Notes: generated by a model not told the origin, from the sequence alone. Counted from the first letter of the stretch, positions 1 through 8,962 are shown. The stretch: DNA of 44,267 nucleotides from Candidatus Anadelfobacter sociabilis (GCF_021811825.1 NZ_JAJBJC010000002.1:1-44267), one strand, 5' to 3'. Numbers and translations: made by a program.

Positions 1-1098
1 TTCTCCGTATTCTATAATAGTTTTAAAATTATTATTGCGTAGCGATGTTGTGACAATAAATGCTTCGTCAATCGCTTCTTTGCCTATAGGAATTACAAAG
101 AATGTAATGGGTTTTTTTATTAATTTTTTTTCAATTTTTAGATATATCATTAATTCAATTAGCCTTTCCATACCACAAGCAAATCCTATAGCCGGAGTAT
201 GAGGACCTCCCATCATTGATATCAGTTTATCATATCTACCTCCGCCTACGATTGTATTTTGTGTTCCCAATAAGTTAGTGGTAAATTCAAATACAGTGTG
301 TGTATAATAATCTAAACCTCTTACAATTTTTCTATTTTCTAAATATGATATACCAATTTTATCAAGTGATGAAAGCAAAGAGTTATAGTGATTTTTCGAT
401 ATATCATTAAGAAAATTTGTAATTTTAGGCGCTTGTTCAACAATTTTTCTATCACTTTCTATCTTAGTATCTAAAATTCGTAGTGGATTTTTTTCAATTT
501 TTTCCCTATTTTCTTGTGATATTAGATTTTTATGATCATTAAAGTACTCCACTAAGGCTTTTTTATACAAAAGGCGACTCTCGTAATCACCAAGCGTATT
601 AATTTCTATTTTTATGTCTTCCAATAGTCCAAGTTTTTTAATAAATGTGTGAATTAGTAAAATAGTCTCTAAGTCTGCATCTGGTCCGTTTGCTCCAATG
701 AATTCACAATTTATCTGATTAAATTGCCTATATCTGCCTTTTTGTGGACGTTCATGACGAAAAATTGGTCCATATGAAAAAAATTTTTGTGGTATTGTTT
801 GAGTAAGACCATTAGTTATAAATGCCCGCACTATAGATGCTGTGAATTCGGGACGCATGGTGAGATGATGTTTATCTCTATCTAAAAATGTGTAAGTTTC
901 CTTACTGATAATATCTGAAGTATCACCTAATGTTCTACTAAATATTTTACTATATTCCAGTATGGGTGTATCTATCATCACATACCCATAACATCGCGCA
1001 AGTTCCCACATAATATCTCGTACAATAGAAAATAGCTCTAATTTTTCTCCATATATATCATGCATACCTCTGATTCTCTCTAATTCTCTTATGTCCAT
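1..1098 (-). CDS. hisS: Histidyl-tRNA synthetase (3' end beyond window)
   Basis: Class II aminoacyl-tRNA synthetase that charges tRNA-His. Translating the minus strand from the ATG at 1098 gives 366 codons without a stop up to the window edge, so the C-terminal anticodon-binding domain is cut off by the window, not by mutation. The N-terminus reads MDIRELERIRGMHDI, the usual RGMxD entry of HisRS. Motif 2 appears as FRHERPQKGRYRQFNQ at about residue 113. Motif 3 appears as GGRYDKLI followed by AIGFACGMERL at about residues 286-315, so the histidine and ATP sites look intact. The gene diverges from ddl across a 213-bp spacer holding a 9-bp inverted repeat. No Shine-Dalgarno is visible before the ATG. 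Confidence 0.96.
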   Translation of the reverse strand, partial: MDIRELERIRGMHDIYGEKLELFSIVRDIMWELARCYGYVMIDTPILEYSKIFSRTLGDTSDIISKETYTFLDRDKHHLTMRPEFTASIVRAFITNGLTQTIPQKFFSYGPIFRHERPQKGRYRQFNQINCEFIGANGPDADLETILLIHTFIKKLGLLEDIKIEINTLGDYESRLLYKKALVEYFNDHKNLISQENREKIEKNPLRILDTKIESDRKIVEQAPKITNFLNDISKNHYNSLLSSLDKIGISYLENRKIVRGLDYYTHTVFEFTTNLLGTQNTIVGGGRYDKLISMMGGPHTPAIGFACGMERLIELMIYLKIEKKLIKKPITFFVIPIGKEAIDEAFIVTTSLRNNNFKTIIEYGE

Positions 1099-1175
1099 AA
1101 AACGCTAAATAAAAAAATATTTATTAGAATAAATTGTATAACATTTGATATTTTGATGAGCAAGAAATTATGTTG

Positions 1176-1198
1176 TGTTGATATTTATTATATCAACA
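1176..1198. repeat. 9-bp inverted repeat between hisS and ddl
   Basis: TGTTGATAT and ATATCAACA are perfect inverted copies separated by five bases (TTATT). It lies in the divergent hisS/ddl spacer, 13 bp upstream of the likely ddl -35 box. It could be an operator for one or both genes or a terminator-like hairpin; with no GC in the loop and no flanking T-run, an operator seems the better guess. Confidence 0.35.
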
Positions 1199-1211
1199 TT
1201 TGTACTGAGAT

Positions 1212-1239
1212 TTGACTTAGAAATATTTTTATTTATACA
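1212..1239 (+). promoter_or_regulatory. Predicted sigma-70 promoter of ddl
   Basis: TTGACT (1212-1217), a 16-bp spacer and TATACA (1234-1239) resemble the housekeeping -35/-10 boxes. Transcription would start near 1246, about 65 bases before the ddl ATG. Confidence 0.45.
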
Positions 1240-1311
1240 CTATTCTTTAGCTTATATTATGCATAATATGTGCATAATAGAATTTAATTATTGGCTATAT
1301 TATTAATAAAT

Positions 1312-2292
1312 ATGAAACATGTTGTATTGCTCGTAGGTGGTCCATCTGCAGAAAGAGAAATATCTTTATTATCTGCAAAAGATATAGAAATTGTGTTAAC
1401 AGAGATAGGTTATCGTGTCACTGTGATTGATCCTAGTCAAAATTCGCTATTAGATGCATTGCATTTGTTGAAACCAGATTTAGTATATAATGCAATGCAT
1501 GGGACTTATGGAGAAGATGGATTGGTGCAAAGTTTATTAGAACTTGCCAGAGTCCCATATACTCATTCTGGTGTTTTATCGTCAGCAATATCAATGAATA
1601 AAATTATGGCAAAAAAATTAGTATCTGCCTGCGGTATTAATGTGCCGCGATCGTTCGAAATGGATGCTAGCGAATGTTTTAAATTAATACAAGCTGAAAA
1701 AGCATTGCCAATTAGTGGTGCTGTAGTTATTAAACCTATTGCGCAGGGTTCAACATTGGGTATTTTTTTGATGCGTAATGAAGAAGATAGAGAGTACATA
1801 ATAAAAAAATCAAAAGAATGGAATTTTGGAAAGAATTTGTTGATAGAAGAATACATAAATGGCACAGAATTAACCGTAGCAGTGCTGCATGGTAAACCAT
1901 TAGGAGTTTTGGAACTTGCAGTAGCAGATGGGGACTTACTTGATTATAATGCTAAGTATTTTAGCGAAAAAGTGGAGTATATAATCCCCGCAAAAGTACC
2001 AACAGAAATTTATGAAAGAGCTATGGAATATTCTGCTAGTGTGCATAGAGAGTTAATGTGCAAAACTATAAGTAGAATAGATTTAAGATTTGATAAAGAT
2101 GAATATAGTGCCGATCCTGAAAAAGGACTATATTTTTTGGAGATCAATACACATCCAGGTATGCTGCTTGGGCATTCTTTTGTGCCTAAAATAGCTGAGA
2201 GTGTTGGGATTTCATTTAAAAATATAATAAAGTCTATAGTAGAAGATGCAAGCTGTGAATATACTGATATCTTAAATATAGCAAAATTATAA
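1312..2292 (+). CDS. ddl: D-alanine--D-alanine ligase
   Basis: ATP-grasp ligase that joins two D-Ala molecules to make the terminal dipeptide of peptidoglycan precursors, in the cytoplasm. About 326 residues, a normal Ddl length. Visible motifs: GGPSAEREISL at the N-terminus, MHGTYGEDG near residue 63, VIKPIAQGSTLGI near 138, EEYINGTELTVAVL near 180, and the metal-binding EINTHPGM near 275 (most relatives have NTQPGMT or NTxPGMT). The frame is open from a TTG at 1291, but the ATG at 1312 gives the canonical MKHVVLLVGG start and is preferred. Its presence means the cell makes, or recently made, D-Ala-D-Ala cross-linkable peptidoglycan, in agreement with slt and mreC in this window. Confidence 0.95.
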   Translation: MKHVVLLVGGPSAEREISLLSAKDIEIVLTEIGYRVTVIDPSQNSLLDALHLLKPDLVYNAMHGTYGEDGLVQSLLELARVPYTHSGVLSSAISMNKIMAKKLVSACGINVPRSFEMDASECFKLIQAEKALPISGAVVIKPIAQGSTLGIFLMRNEEDREYIIKKSKEWNFGKNLLIEEYINGTELTVAVLHGKPLGVLELAVADGDLLDYNAKYFSEKVEYIIPAKVPTEIYERAMEYSASVHRELMCKTISRIDLRFDKDEYSADPEKGLYFLEINTHPGMLLGHSFVPKIAESVGISFKNIIKSIVEDASCEYTDILNIAKL

Positions 2293-2480
2293 ACACTCAA
2301 ATAAATACAAAAATTTTAGTAAATTTGAAGTTTAGTGAAAACAAAATTATTGTTGAGAATGCATAGTTCATAGTGAGTATTGGCATTTTCAATTAGTAAG
2401 TAAGAATATAATTAATTTTAATGATACTCTTTTTTGCGGCTCACTCCTTGCTTTATTGTTATACTAGCTTGAGAGAGATT

Positions 2481-3119
2481 TTATTCATATTGAGTATTAT
2501 TGTTGGTATAACGTCGTGGATCAGTTTTTAACATAACATGATTGACTACTTTTTTCACTCCATTTGTCCTGCTTACAATACGTAAAACAGAATTTAGTTC
2601 TTTTTCATTTTGAGCTACTCCTAACAGATATACAATACTACTATTTACTTTAACTATGTAGTTGGCGGTTTGTATAGATTTTTCTAAAAAAAGTTTTGTA
2701 TCTATTTGACTCTCTATCCATTTATCTTCTACAGTATGCTGTATTGCATAATTTGGCTCGACTACAATTTCGTTTATTACCTCTTTTACTCCATTTATAG
2801 ACCATATCCATTCTTCAGCTTGCCTAACATATATATCTGATATGACTGATCCAGTAAGCATTACACGACCTTCAAAAACGTTGACATTTACTTTCAGTAG
2901 TACATCATTTATATTATGATAGGCATAATAGCCCTTAATTTTGGTAAGGATTGTTTTGTCTCTGACGTTATCATTTACAGAACGCTCCTGAGAGACAATA
3001 ACACCAGTACTAACAACTCCAGTGGGTATAATAACTGGTGCACATCCGGTTTGCATGATCAATGCAATACAGAAAGACAATGTAAGTATACAAGTTTTAA
3101 AAACACTATGAATTAACAT
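2481..3119 (-). CDS. BON-domain lipoprotein (OsmY/DolP-like)
   Basis: 212 residues. The first about 25 form a lipoprotein-type signal with hydrophobic core LTLSFCIALIM and a plausible lipobox ending in QTGC, so Cys26 would be lipidated. Two BON domains follow: about residues 50-125 (with GRVMLTGSV and GVKEVINEI) and about 130-200 (with VYLLGVAQNEKEL and GVKKVVNHV). BON proteins of this arrangement (DolP/YraP, OsmY) sit in the periplasm or at the inner face of the outer membrane and bind phospholipid; that role here is inferred from the family. The start is the only ATG near the signal peptide. It is convergent with ddl. Confidence 0.85.
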   Translation of the reverse strand: MLIHSVFKTCILTLSFCIALIMQTGCAPVIIPTGVVSTGVIVSQERSVNDNVRDKTILTKIKGYYAYHNINDVLLKVNVNVFEGRVMLTGSVISDIYVRQAEEWIWSINGVKEVINEIVVEPNYAIQHTVEDKWIESQIDTKLFLEKSIQTANYIVKVNSSIVYLLGVAQNEKELNSVLRIVSRTNGVKKVVNHVMLKTDPRRYTNNNTQYE

Positions 3120-4070
3120 TCTATGATGGATAGTTATTAGTAAATAAAATTGAAATTAGGAGATGTAATATCCCTTTCATCATTGCACTGCACGATTAAC
3201 TTATTAGTTCTATAGAGTACACTTTATAGCATGCTTAGTATATTCTCTTGCTTTGAAGAATTTAATACATTTAGGTAGAGATTGTTACACTTAAAACATT
3301 GAGTATACACAGTGCAAGCTTAATGTCTAGTGCAGATATAAAATAAAATGAATATAATAAAATATAAAAAAAGCTATAGTATCGTGCTCTTTACCCATGT
3401 TGTATTTAGTAGTGGTACTTTACCTTTCTAAAATTGTGGTGACAAAAGTAAATTGCGATAATTTTATAAAATAACAATCTTGATACCTTTTATAGATAAA
3501 TATAAGCTACCAAATTATTAATTAAATGCAGTGAGGATATGTATTTAATCTCTTAAAAGGAGAGGGTGCGTATGTATTGTAATACTGTTAGGTGAACTGT
3601 ATAGGTTATATGAAGTATTATTTCGATTTATGGAATTTATAAATTTTAAAAAATGCATTTTTGTGTAATGCTAGCAATTTATCTCATTAATTTCACTTAT
3701 GATAAGTATTATTCCACTGTGATTATCTATTTTTCTTTATTGCTACTTTATACTACTGAAGCATAATTGACTGCTGTATACAATAATGGATGTTGCTTTT
3801 GTACATTTGTGAATTAATTGATCATTTTCTTTCTTGAGCATTTTTCATTCTTTGCGATGCTTATTATCATCACTAATAAGTATTAGTGGTTTTATACTTG
3901 AATATTGATGAATCCACACATGAATAGTATTTATGTTCATTCCTAATTATCTTCGCACAAAACTAAATTTCAACTAATGTAGAAAAGATTTTATATAATG
4001 CTAAAAAATGTTGAAAAATGATTCATGGTAATTTATTCATGGTAAAAATTTAAATAATACATCTCGAACT
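3120..4070. other. Gene-free gap of 951 bp
   Basis: No frame of useful length, tRNA or clear structured RNA was found. It is AT-rich throughout with frequent stops in all frames. A purine-rich AAAAGGAGAGGG at 3555-3566 resembles a ribosome site but leads only to a seven- to nine-codon frame. Most likely decayed sequence. Confidence 0.6.
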
Positions 4071-4646
4071 TTATTCTATACAACAATCAACAACCTTTTT
4101 TATAAGATTTTTAAGTTTTTCCTTAATACTAATTTTTTCGTGATCGTTTTGATTTATATAAGATTCATCTATTTTCTTAATTCCAGTAGAATCAATAAGT
4201 TTTAAATTTAAACCCCAAAATAAACAATAAAGCTCATATGCTTTACCGAAGAAGTTATATGCTTCTTCTTTTTCATTAGTAGCGAGTTTTTTTGTTCCCA
4301 CTTCCATTAGTCTATAACTAGCTGCTAATAAGTGTTTTGATATACACCATATTTCTCCTTCATACTCTGTGATGAGTTTTTTTAGTAATTCTTTGCGCAT
4401 TTCTCTTATTTGATTGATCATATCGTAATAATTGTTTTTCCCAGTTTTTGCTCCTGTAAAGAAGAAGTGTTCTTCTATACTAATAAGATTCATCACAGCG
4501 ATAGTTAGATCTTGATCAGAAGAAAGATCCATTTTATCCTTCTTCTTCATATTATCAAATTCTTCGACAAACTTATCTATATTTTCTATAATACTATAAG
4601 TTTTTTTTGCAGTGTTATTAATATCTAATTTGTGCTCGTTTTTCAT
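4071..4646 (-). CDS. Conserved-looking helical protein of unknown function
   Basis: 191 residues from the ATG at 4646; a TTG at 4661 would add five. It is predicted soluble, nearly all alpha-helical, without signal peptide. Distinctive segments are AVMNLISIEEHFFFTGAKTG (about residues 49-68), MRKELLKKL and GEIWCISKHLLAASYRLMEV (about residues 98-117), and YNFFGKAYELYCLFWGLNLK near residue 140. From memory, similar proteins occur in Candidate Phyla Radiation bacteria; I could not check this. It lies 58 bp downstream of the CPIC membrane protein on the same strand, so the two are probably co-transcribed and may act together. The Glu/His-rich IEEHFF and the later Cys-Ile-Ser-Lys-His could bind a metal, but this is speculation. 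Confidence 0.75.
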   Translation of the reverse strand: MKNEHKLDINNTAKKTYSIIENIDKFVEEFDNMKKKDKMDLSSDQDLTIAVMNLISIEEHFFFTGAKTGKNNYYDMINQIREMRKELLKKLITEYEGEIWCISKHLLAASYRLMEVGTKKLATNEKEEAYNFFGKAYELYCLFWGLNLKLIDSTGIKKIDESYINQNDHEKISIKEKLKNLIKKVVDCCIE

Positions 4647-4704
4647 TATATTATTAATCAAATTATGTATAATGTCGTATAAAGTTATTACTAGTAGTAT
4701 AGTT

Positions 4705-5247
4705 TTATACTATAAAGAAGAAATAGAAAAATAGGTCTATAGACAAAATAATGCTAATAGGCATTAAAACTTTTTGAAATGGAAAATATGAGTGATTATT
4801 ATTGTATTTCTTCATTATATTATAAACTATTGTACTTAGTGCTACTGCAACACTACCGCTTGCAATGCCAAACAATAATTTATCAACACTACAGTTAAAA
4901 ATAAAGATTACATTATATGTATCACCTATAAAATTTCCATAATACATAGAAACAAACAGCAATAAATGATAAGCAAATACGATTGTATATATATCACAAA
5001 AAAATTTTATCCCAAGATTTTTGTTCATCCATATTTTACTCCAAAGTGCGAGAGACATAGTCAGCCCTCCAATCCAAGAGCCAGTGATAAGGTCATCAAA
5101 ACCAAACCACCTAGACATACCAATTCCTGCGCCAGCGGCAATTGTGCAGATAGGACATACAGCTAATGTGCTGTTGTTGGAAATAATGGCACAAAATATA
5201 AGGCAAAATAGATAAATGATAAAAACTCTCACACTAATCAATATCAA
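4705..5247 (-). CDS. Polytopic membrane protein with CPIC motif
   Basis: About 180 residues. An N-terminal signal-like helix ends near ...NSTLA and is followed directly by VCPICTIAAGAGIG, a CxxC at the predicted outer face. Three or four more hydrophobic helices follow: about 52-70, 84-104, 118-142 and 158-179. The C-terminus carries a YFPFQKVLMP segment before the last helix. There is no ATG: TTG at 5247 or 5241 or GTG at 5232 are possible, and GTG 5232 gives the most compact signal peptide. I recall CP(I/L)CT-type membrane proteins with this layout from CPR bacteria and archaea, usually uncharacterised. A redox or metal role through the CxxC is inference. It heads a two-gene unit with the 4071-4646 gene. 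Confidence 0.78.
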   Translation of the reverse strand: MILISVRVFIIYLFCLIFCAIISNNSTLAVCPICTIAAGAGIGMSRWFGFDDLITGSWIGGLTMSLALWSKIWMNKNLGIKFFCDIYTIVFAYHLLLFVSMYYGNFIGDTYNVIFIFNCSVDKLLFGIASGSVAVALSTIVYNIMKKYNNNHSYFPFQKVLMPISIILSIDLFFYFFFIV

Positions 5248-5387
5248 TCATTAGTTTAGTTAAAATAATACAACAAACAGCCGTTATCACAACTAAAAAC
5301 TGCTTGATAGTGATGACAATATTAAAAAAACCCACTAGTTAATTTTACTTAATGTTATTTTTATCTAAGTAAATAACCATTGCACTA

Positions 5388-7058
5388 CTAGCTACGATAA
5401 TGATTCTTATTTTTCTTATTGGAGATTTTCTCTACAAAAGCTCTAGTTTTCTCGTTGATCTTTTGTGGGATACCTTCAGTTTTCTTCGCAATATTTTGTG
5501 CTATACCTTCAGTTTTCTGCATGATATTTTGTGCGACATCTTTAGTATAATCAATTGCAACAACAATATGTCTGTCAACTGCCTTCAATATAGCAGTCAT
5601 TATAGTTTTTATAAGATTAATAGTAGCATTGCTAACATTTTTAATTTTACTAAGCAACAATTTTTCTACACCTTCAGCTATTTTCTTTTGCATTGATGGC
5701 GATGCTTGTTTATAACGATCGATCGTATCATATAATTTTTGTGCATCCATATTAAAAGCAACTCTCATTGCAAATGGTTCTTTTGTTAATTCGTCTATTT
5801 TTTTTCCTATGTTTTCTAAATATTTGTTCTCAGCCTTATCATTACTCTTATCAAATTTATAATTATCTGCTTGAACAACAAGACTTCGCTCTATTACACT
5901 AACATTTTTTTCTTTATCAAGAAATGGAGTGTATTTAGCATACACAAGAGAGTCGAACTTTTTATTTAAATCATATAGCATACTAGCTTGGTTATAGACT
6001 TCTTTTAATCGCCATCCAGCCACTTCCTCGGTTTTTATTTTATCCGTGTCTGGTGCCCCCTCTAACTCATCATTCTTTTTCTTAATTTTTTCAAGTAGAT
6101 GACTCATTATTTTTTTTGATAATAACATAGTATACATTGGCTCTATTTTAGCAAATACATTAAAATCTTCTATAAAATCTTTGATTTTTTCATCTATTGA
6201 TTTAGTTTCACCTGTTTGCTCTATTTTTATGAATGCATTAAAATCTTCTATAGGATTATTTTGACTAATCTCTTCAGTTTTATCGGTGCTATTACTTAAT
6301 TGATCATAAAGCTTTTGAATTTCATTCCTTTTTTCAGTAACCGCATAAATATATGCTAGTGCACGCTGACTTTCTTCTACTTTTTTTTCCATGCCTTGTT
6401 TTGGTTTTTCTGGGTTTTTAAGTACTTCATACTCATCAAAGTTGAGTAGACGATCATTAGGGGTATAATTTACTGTTTTGTGATAATTTTTCTGTATTAG
6501 AGCGATATCAGTTAATATTGATGCCAAAGTCATTATACCTTTATCATTCTCTCTCTGTTTTTTTGTTTTGTAATAATCTTTTTCTTTCGTTGCATTTAGT
6601 GGTCCATCAAAGGCTTGTAATTTACGTTTTACTAGATTTTCTACACGATCAAGTAAAGTATATTGATCATTTTTCTCATTAGCTTCATTTAAAAAAGCAT
6701 ATTCCTCTTGATTATTATTACTCTTTTCTAGCATAATACTTTTGATCTTAGTAGCTCTAAATTTTTTTATGAACTCTATCTCATCTTTATTTTTGTCCTG
6801 CTCTTCTTTAGTAAAAGCACTTAGTATTATGTCATCATCATTTTTTAGAGCAACTTCTAGCTCGATCTTCTCTGCTAGTTGCTTTTTATGATCACTTTCG
6901 TTTGGATTTATAATTTGATGAGTAATTGTGGATGGGTTTTCCTTGTTTACTTCTGCTATATCCTGTTTTACTTCTTCTAGCTCAGATTCTACTTCATTCA
7001 CATTATCTATATGTTCTTTATTGCTAGGAGATGCATTTTCATCTTTATTCTCTTTCAT
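5388..7058 (-). CDS. Lineage-specific acidic coiled-coil protein with C-terminal 11-mer repeats
   Basis: 556 residues, no signal peptide or membrane helix, not recognised as any family. The first about 100 residues are Glu/Asp/Lys/Asn-rich and probably disordered. The middle is helical, with a near duplication IEDFNAFIKIE / IEDFNVFAKIE (about residues 271-307). The C-terminus has four consecutive 11-residue units at about 508-551 (VAQNIMQKTEG, IAQNIAKKTEG, IPQKINEKTRA, FVEKISNKKNK), ending in a basic tail. Such undecad repeats form amphipathic 11/3 helices that lie on lipid surfaces in apolipoprotein-, LEA- and synuclein-like proteins. The start is well supported by GGAGGGAG just before the ATG, one of the best ribosome sites in the window. 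A secreted effector or surface-associated helper is possible but unproven. Confidence 0.8.
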   Translation of the reverse strand: MKENKDENASPSNKEHIDNVNEVESELEEVKQDIAEVNKENPSTITHQIINPNESDHKKQLAEKIELEVALKNDDDIILSAFTKEEQDKNKDEIEFIKKFRATKIKSIMLEKSNNNQEEYAFLNEANEKNDQYTLLDRVENLVKRKLQAFDGPLNATKEKDYYKTKKQRENDKGIMTLASILTDIALIQKNYHKTVNYTPNDRLLNFDEYEVLKNPEKPKQGMEKKVEESQRALAYIYAVTEKRNEIQKLYDQLSNSTDKTEEISQNNPIEDFNAFIKIEQTGETKSIDEKIKDFIEDFNVFAKIEPMYTMLLSKKIMSHLLEKIKKKNDELEGAPDTDKIKTEEVAGWRLKEVYNQASMLYDLNKKFDSLVYAKYTPFLDKEKNVSVIERSLVVQADNYKFDKSNDKAENKYLENIGKKIDELTKEPFAMRVAFNMDAQKLYDTIDRYKQASPSMQKKIAEGVEKLLLSKIKNVSNATINLIKTIMTAILKAVDRHIVVAIDYTKDVAQNIMQKTEGIAQNIAKKTEGIPQKINEKTRAFVEKISNKKNKNHYRS

Positions 7059-7197
7059 ACCTAACTCCCTCCAAAAATTATTTCTTACCTACTATATAAC
7101 TTCAAGTGTATATTAAAAAAATATAAACCTCTATATATTATTTGAATAGTGTAATAAATTTTTCTATAAGTATCTTCTTTAAGTATATTAATACAAT

Positions 7198-7914
7198 TTA
7201 TTTGTGTATTGGTACGAATTTATATCCTCTATTACGCACTGTTTTAATAACATTTTTCATATCATAAGATACAGTAGCTAGTGCATTCCTCAATCCAGCT
7301 ATGTGTACATCTATGGTTCTTGTACTTAAATAATCACTATTCCTGTTGCCTACTTTTTGGATTAGACTTTCTCTTGAAAAAATTATATTTGGTGAAAGCA
7401 TCATTAAATAAAGTAATTGAAATTCTACCGGCGTCAGTTCTAATGCTTCTTCATTAACGAATACTTCATTAGAAGAAATATTAAGTCTAATATTCTGTAT
7501 AGAGATTTCACCATTAGTAGAAAATAGTTTAGAACGTCTAAATATTGCTTTAATTCTTGCTAATAATTCAATAGATGAAAATGGTTTTGTGATATAATCA
7601 TCTGCACCACTAGTCAACCCAAATACTTTATCAAGTGCCTTATCTTTTGCAGAGCACATTATAACAGGTATGTGCGCTATCTCACTCTCATTGCGTAACG
7701 AAGTGCAGATACTTATACCTGATATGTTGGGCAACATTATATCTAATATTATAAGATCTGGTTTTGTGGTACGTATCATGGGTAATGCATCCTCTCCATC
7801 ACTTACAATGGTTGTTTGATAATTTTCTTTCTCTAGATTATATCGCACAACTTTCGTGATATTTTCATCATCTTCGATAAGCATTATATGCGCTTTAATG
7901 ATTCTATTATTCAT
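7198..7914 (-). CDS. OmpR/PhoB-family response regulator
   Basis: 238 residues. The receiver domain (about 8-125) has the acidic pair Asp15-Asp16, phospho-acceptor Asp58 in LIILDIMLPNISG, Ser88 in place of the usual Ser/Thr, and Lys110 in DDYITKPF, so it should be phosphorylatable. The winged-helix DNA-binding domain (about 135-235) shows LTPVEFQLLYLMM, the DVHIAGLRNAL recognition segment and the terminal TVRNRGYKF typical of OmpR/PhoB. No histidine kinase lies in the window, so its partner is elsewhere. An internal ATG (Met11) would trim the N-terminus but keep the domain. The neighbouring genes do not indicate its regulon. Confidence 0.92.
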   Translation of the reverse strand: MNNRIIKAHIMLIEDDENITKVVRYNLEKENYQTTIVSDGEDALPMIRTTKPDLIILDIMLPNISGISICTSLRNESEIAHIPVIMCSAKDKALDKVFGLTSGADDYITKPFSSIELLARIKAIFRRSKLFSTNGEISIQNIRLNISSNEVFVNEEALELTPVEFQLLYLMMLSPNIIFSRESLIQKVGNRNSDYLSTRTIDVHIAGLRNALATVSYDMKNVIKTVRNRGYKFVPIHK

Positions 7915-7975
7915 ACATAAATCCTAGAATTTTTATATTTTATAAAATTATATGTTTTATTACTACCTATTTTAC

Positions 7976-8626
7976 TTACGATCTTGTGATATCATTTGCG
8001 AAGTTTTTTGTATATACTTTTTCTATACAATTTGCGCCACTTATCAATATAGTAGTTTTATATATGAGTGTTATATTGCAACTAGAATACACATCTACCA
8101 TTACAATATTGGGATAATCACCATTTTGCTTATATTTTTCGGAAAAAAGCACAGTAGCAACGGCACTATCTTCATTAAGAGGCTTTATATCAATTGATGT
8201 AATATCACTTACATAATCGATTGAATGAGTAACAGATTCATAAAGATATGCTCCATATTCTATGCGATTTAACTCTATATTTTGAGTTTTAAATGGTGTT
8301 GTCATATTTTGTTCTAAATATAGCTCACTTGTTTGATAAAATTTTGCATCAGCTGTAGAGTAGTACTGTAAGAAGCTACTAATTCTTTGACTATCTTTAG
8401 TAGTTATAACTGCTCTAAAATTTTCTATAAAACTCTTTACTGATTCATCATTCATTTTTGAGTTTATCTTTGTACTCGCGCCCTCATCTGCTATCATTTT
8501 GCTGACACAACATTGCAAGCATATAGCGCTAAAAAATAAGAAAAATGCAACGTAACAGATTAACAATAGCCATAAGATCAACCTTGATTTACTGTATTTA
8601 TTATAAATTTGTAAAACATTATCCAC
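7976..8626 (-). CDS. Membrane-anchored extracytoplasmic protein, NTF2-like guess
   Basis: 216 residues with a GTG start at 8626. One strong membrane helix (about residues 15-38, LILWLLLICYVAFFLFFSAI) is followed by a Cys pair and a soluble domain of about 175 residues, so the topology is probably N-in with the domain in the periplasm. The segment VKSFIENFRAVITTKDSQRI followed by alternating beta-like strands resembles the NTF2/SnoaL cone fold, but no catalytic motif is visible and the assignment is weak. It sits upstream of the response regulator on the same strand (61 bp apart), so a shared transcript is possible. Confidence 0.7.
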   Translation of the reverse strand: MDNVLQIYNKYSKSRLILWLLLICYVAFFLFFSAICLQCCVSKMIADEGASTKINSKMNDESVKSFIENFRAVITTKDSQRISSFLQYYSTADAKFYQTSELYLEQNMTTPFKTQNIELNRIEYGAYLYESVTHSIDYVSDITSIDIKPLNEDSAVATVLFSEKYKQNGDYPNIVMVDVYSSCNITLIYKTTILISGANCIEKVYTKNFANDITRS

Positions 8627-8788
8627 AGTATACTATACTTCCTCCATTAGTAAAAATAATATAACTCTCATTCTATATTATAGTACTTAAAGATCGATGT
8701 TACAATACAATCTACAGTGATGCTTACATGTATGGTAACATAACGATTGTATAATAGCATATAAGATTACACACGAACTGGCGAGAAA

Positions 8789-8864
8789 TGGCAGGAGCGG
8801 AGGGAATCGAACCCACGACCTCTGATTTTGGAGACCAGTACTCTACCAATTGAGCTACACTCCT
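8789..8864 (-). tRNA. tRNA-Trp (anticodon CCA)
   Basis: On the minus strand the acceptor AGGAGTG pairs with CGCTCCT. The D arm is GCTC/GAGT, the anticodon stem CTGGT/ATCAG encloses CTCCAAA with anticodon CCA, and the T loop is TTCGATT. Discriminator G73 is the tryptophan identity base, and CCA is encoded (complement of 8789-8791). One U-U mismatch sits at pair 50-64 of the T stem. This reads UGG only; trpS and mreC both end in TGA, so UGA is a normal stop here. Confidence 0.96.
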
Positions 8865-8879
8865 AACTAAGTAACCCGA

Positions 8880-8908
8880 ATACTATTACATTTTTATCAA
8901 TTACACAA
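8880..8908 (-). promoter_or_regulatory. Predicted promoter of tRNA-Trp
   Basis: On the minus strand TTGTGT (complement of 8903-8908), 17 bp, then TAGTAT (complement of 8880-8885). Transcription would begin about 10 bases before the tRNA. Confidence 0.4.
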
Positions 8909-8928
8909 GAATTTTTCTTAGTATGATA

Positions 8929-8962
8929 TTTTTTGATAATTTTGATAATATTTATCAAAAAA
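8929..8962. terminator. AT-only hairpin downstream of ppsR
   Basis: TTTTTTGATAA (8929-8939) and TTATCAAAAAA (8952-8962) are perfect 11-base inverted copies around a 12-base loop. It lies about 100 bp past the ppsR stop, between ppsR and tRNA-Trp. The A and T flanks would suit a terminator in either direction, but the stem has only one G-C pair per arm, so this is weak. Confidence 0.25.

Noticed and set aside
3551-3595. AAAAGGAGAGGG followed by GTG/ATG, looking like a translation start
   Set aside because: The frame closes after seven to nine codons; no plausible peptide.
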